Assembly: GCF_009371975.2 (NCBI RefSeq)
Contig: NZ_VIKT02000019.1
Location: 16,931-57,448, forward strand
Source of the DNA: Microcella pacifica
Lineage (GTDB): Bacteria > Actinomycetota > Actinomycetes > Actinomycetales > Microbacteriaceae
Direction: 5' to 3'
Length of the DNA stretch: 40,518 nt
Each line of letters opens with the position of its first letter. Position 1 is the first letter of the stretch. Under the pieces are notes generated by a model. It worked only from the letters and a program-made list of their open reading frames with translations. It was not told the DNA's origin and did no database searches. The translations under genes and the position numbers were made by a program. Shown one piece after another: positions 38,984-40,518 of the stretch.

Positions 38984-39049
38984 TCGTGCCCAGCACGAAC
39001 ACGAGCTCTTCGTGCCGTCTGACGGATCACCGTCAGATCTGGCACGAAG
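38984..39049 (+). promoter_or_regulatory. Nested, competing hairpins in DEAD-box helicase leader
   Basis: Stem 1 pairs TCGTGC (38984-38989) with GCACGA (38993-38998). Stem 2 pairs CTTCGTGCC (39008-39016) with GGCACGAAG (39041-39049), and encloses a perfect 8-bp stem TCTGACGG/CCGTCAGA (39018-39037) with loop ATCA. Because the same TCGTGC/GCACGA sequence recurs, strand 1 could pair with the far arm of stem 2, and the second arm of stem 1 with the near arm of stem 2, so two folds exclude each other. The 327-nt region 38797-39123 has no gene. It looks like a leader RNA with a regulatory switch. Confidence 0.55.
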
Positions 39050-39123
39050 TGTGACTGTTGCTCCCTGCAAGCGCCCATTCGCGCCAGATCTGGGAGGGGT
39101 GGAAGACCGAAAGGCACCAACCC

Positions 39124-40518
39124 ATGACCACCACCTTCCGCACGCTCGGCGTGCCCTACCCCCTCGTCGAGGTGCTCGAAGCACAGGGCAAGACCGAGGC
39201 CTTCCCCATTCAGGTCGACACCCTGCCCGACACCCTCGCCGGGCGCGACGTGCTCGGCCGCGGCAAGACCGGCTCGGGCAAGACCCTCGCCTTCTCGATC
39301 CCCATGGTCGCGCGCCTCGGCACGCGCCTCGCGGGCGGCCCGCGCCGCAAGGGCGCACCGCTCGGCATGGTGCTCGCGCCGACGCGCGAGCTCGCCACCC
39401 AGATCAACGCCGTGCTCGAGCCGCTCGCGAAGGCCTACGGCCTCACGACGACGACGATCTTCGGCGGCATCTCGCAGCACCGCCAGGTGCAGGCCCTGAA
39501 CGCGGGCGTCGACATCATCGTCGCGTGCCCCGGCCGCCTCGAAGACCTCATGAAGCAGCGCTTCGTGACCCTCGACGCGGTCGAGATCACCGTGCTCGAC
39601 GAGGCCGACCACATGGCCGATCTCGGCTTCCTGCCCGGCGTCACGCGCATCATGAAGGCGACCCCGACCGACGGTCAGCGCCTGCTGTTCAGCGCGACGC
39701 TCGACAACGGCGTGGACAAGCTCGTGAAGCAGTTCCTCCACAACCCCGCGACCCACTCGGTCGACGAAGCCAACTCGCCCGTCGCCGACATGACCCACCA
39801 CGTGTTCGAGGTCAGCGGCGTCGAGGAGAAGAAGCGCCTCGTCTCGACCCTCGCCTCGGGCTCGGGCCGCCGGATCCTCTTCATGCGCACCAAGCACCAG
39901 GCGAAGAAGCTCGCCAAGCAGCTCACGGCCGACGGCATCCCCGCCGTCGACCTGCACGGCAACCTCTCGCAGCCGGCGCGTGACCGCAACCTCGCCGCCT
40001 TCGGCGACGGCAGCGTGCGCGTGCTCGTCGCCACCGACGTCGCCGCGCGCGGTGTGCACGTCGACGACATCGAGCTCGTCATCCACGTCGACCCGCCCAT
40101 GGAGCACAAGGCGTACCTGCACCGCTCCGGCCGCACCGCTCGTGCGGGCGCGGCGGGCGACGTCGTCACCCTCGTGCTGCCCGAGCAGCGCCGCGACACC
40201 GCGATGCTGCTGCGCAAGGCCGCCATCCAGGTGCAGCCACAGCAGGTCACCGCGAGCTCCGAGGCCGTCACACGCCTCACGGGCGAGGTCGCGGCTCCCG
40301 TCGCCTTCGCCGACCTCCCCTCCGTGCTGCGCCCGCCCGTGCAGGGCGGCGGCCGCTCGCAGGGCGCCAACGCTCAGCGCAAGCGCGCCGGTCGCGACGG
40401 TGACGGCGGCGGTGCGAGCCGCGGCGGCCAGCGCGGCAGCTCGCGTCGGGGCGGCTCCGGTCGCACCAGCGGCGGTCGTGACGGCGCGGCGCGCACCGAC
40501 GGCGGACGCTCGGCGGAC
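39124..40518 (+). CDS. DEAD-box RNA helicase (partial, C-terminus beyond window)
   Basis: The frame is open from the ATG at 39124 to the right edge, 465 codons. Helicase motifs run in order: Q motif (FPIQ at 27-30), motif I GKTGSGKT (47-54), Ia PTREL (86-90), Ib CPGR, II DEAD (159-162), III SAT (190-192), then domain 2 with ILFMRTK, DLHGNLSQPAR, VATDVAARG and HRSGRTARAG. A Gly/Arg/Ser-rich tail begins near residue 410 and is cut by the window end; such tails bind RNA. It is an RNA unwinding enzyme of the RhlE/CsdA type for ribosome assembly or cold adaptation. The ribosome site AAAGG is 9 nt upstream. A long structured leader precedes it. Confidence 0.95.
   Translation, partial: MTTTFRTLGVPYPLVEVLEAQGKTEAFPIQVDTLPDTLAGRDVLGRGKTGSGKTLAFSIPMVARLGTRLAGGPRRKGAPLGMVLAPTRELATQINAVLEPLAKAYGLTTTTIFGGISQHRQVQALNAGVDIIVACPGRLEDLMKQRFVTLDAVEITVLDEADHMADLGFLPGVTRIMKATPTDGQRLLFSATLDNGVDKLVKQFLHNPATHSVDEANSPVADMTHHVFEVSGVEEKKRLVSTLASGSGRRILFMRTKHQAKKLAKQLTADGIPAVDLHGNLSQPARDRNLAAFGDGSVRVLVATDVAARGVHVDDIELVIHVDPPMEHKAYLHRSGRTARAGAAGDVVTLVLPEQRRDTAMLLRKAAIQVQPQQVTASSEAVTRLTGEVAAPVAFADLPSVLRPPVQGGGRSQGANAQRKRAGRDGDGGGASRGGQRGSSRRGGSGRTSGGRDGAARTDGGRSAD

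Noticed and set aside
37042-40122. Minus-strand open frame of 1026 codons through the ComB-like, SRPBCC, DUF1684 and helicase region
   Set aside because: It crosses several well-supported genes and a structured intergenic region, and reads as antisense composition.

Overview
The window looks like chromosomal DNA of a high-G+C Gram-positive actinobacterium, most likely a member of the Microbacteriaceae. The basis is very high G+C with codon positions to match, actinobacterial RpoB/RpoC of 1166 and 1281 residues, frequent GTG/TTG starts, and gene families typical of that group. The family-level assignment is an inference from memory of these proteins. I saw no rRNA, tRNA, insertion sequence, prophage or CRISPR array.

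Layout. (1) 1-6817: a histidine-utilisation block on the minus strand (hutH-hutU-hutG-hutI, then a partial membrane-protein gene), with a divergent IclR-type regulator. The shared hutH/regulator control region holds an inverted repeat that closely resembles the HutR operator described in corynebacteria. hutU carries an in-frame TAG where the family has a Trp codon, so the pathway is probably broken at urocanate hydratase unless the base is a sequencing error or is read through. (2) 6872-8880: a lower-G+C three-gene cassette made of a haem-binding ferric-reductase-like membrane protein, an unrecognised exported protein and an FNR-like FAD/NAD(P)H oxidoreductase. It looks acquired, and it is the best candidate here for an uncharacterised system. 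(3) 8899-13574: the str operon on the minus strand (rpsL-rpsG-fusA-tuf), with a candidate promoter about 250 nt upstream and a terminator after tuf. (4) 13571-14467: a four-helix membrane protein with a long low-complexity N-terminus. (5) 14566-25748: a type IV pilus operon on the minus strand (pilB-pilT-pilC-pilA-pilV-like-pilW-like-PilX-like-pilD-pilM-pilN-pilO). The pilA neighbourhood carries a run of 19 G and two sets of small repeats upstream, and a strong hairpin downstream. (6) 25785-33481: rpoB-rpoC on the minus strand, with a structured rpoB leader and a 16-bp-stem terminator. (7) 33586-38796: small housekeeping and accessory genes (spermidine-synthase-like protein, truncated globin, lipoprotein sugar dehydrogenase, SprT-like protease, DUF427, ComB-like, SRPBCC-like, DUF1684). 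(8) 38797-40518: a DEAD-box RNA helicase, cut by the window edge, behind a 327-nt leader that contains nested and mutually exclusive hairpins.

How the genes work together. HutH, HutU, HutI and HutG would turn histidine into glutamate plus formamide under an IclR-family regulator. PilB and PilT are the extension and retraction ATPases working on the PilC platform and the PilM/N/O assembly complex. PilD processes PilA and the minor pilins. No secretin (PilQ) or PilP is present, as expected for a monoderm, and the large PilX-like protein is a plausible tip adhesin. The pil operon sits between rpoBC and the str operon, two transcription units that are usually neighbours.
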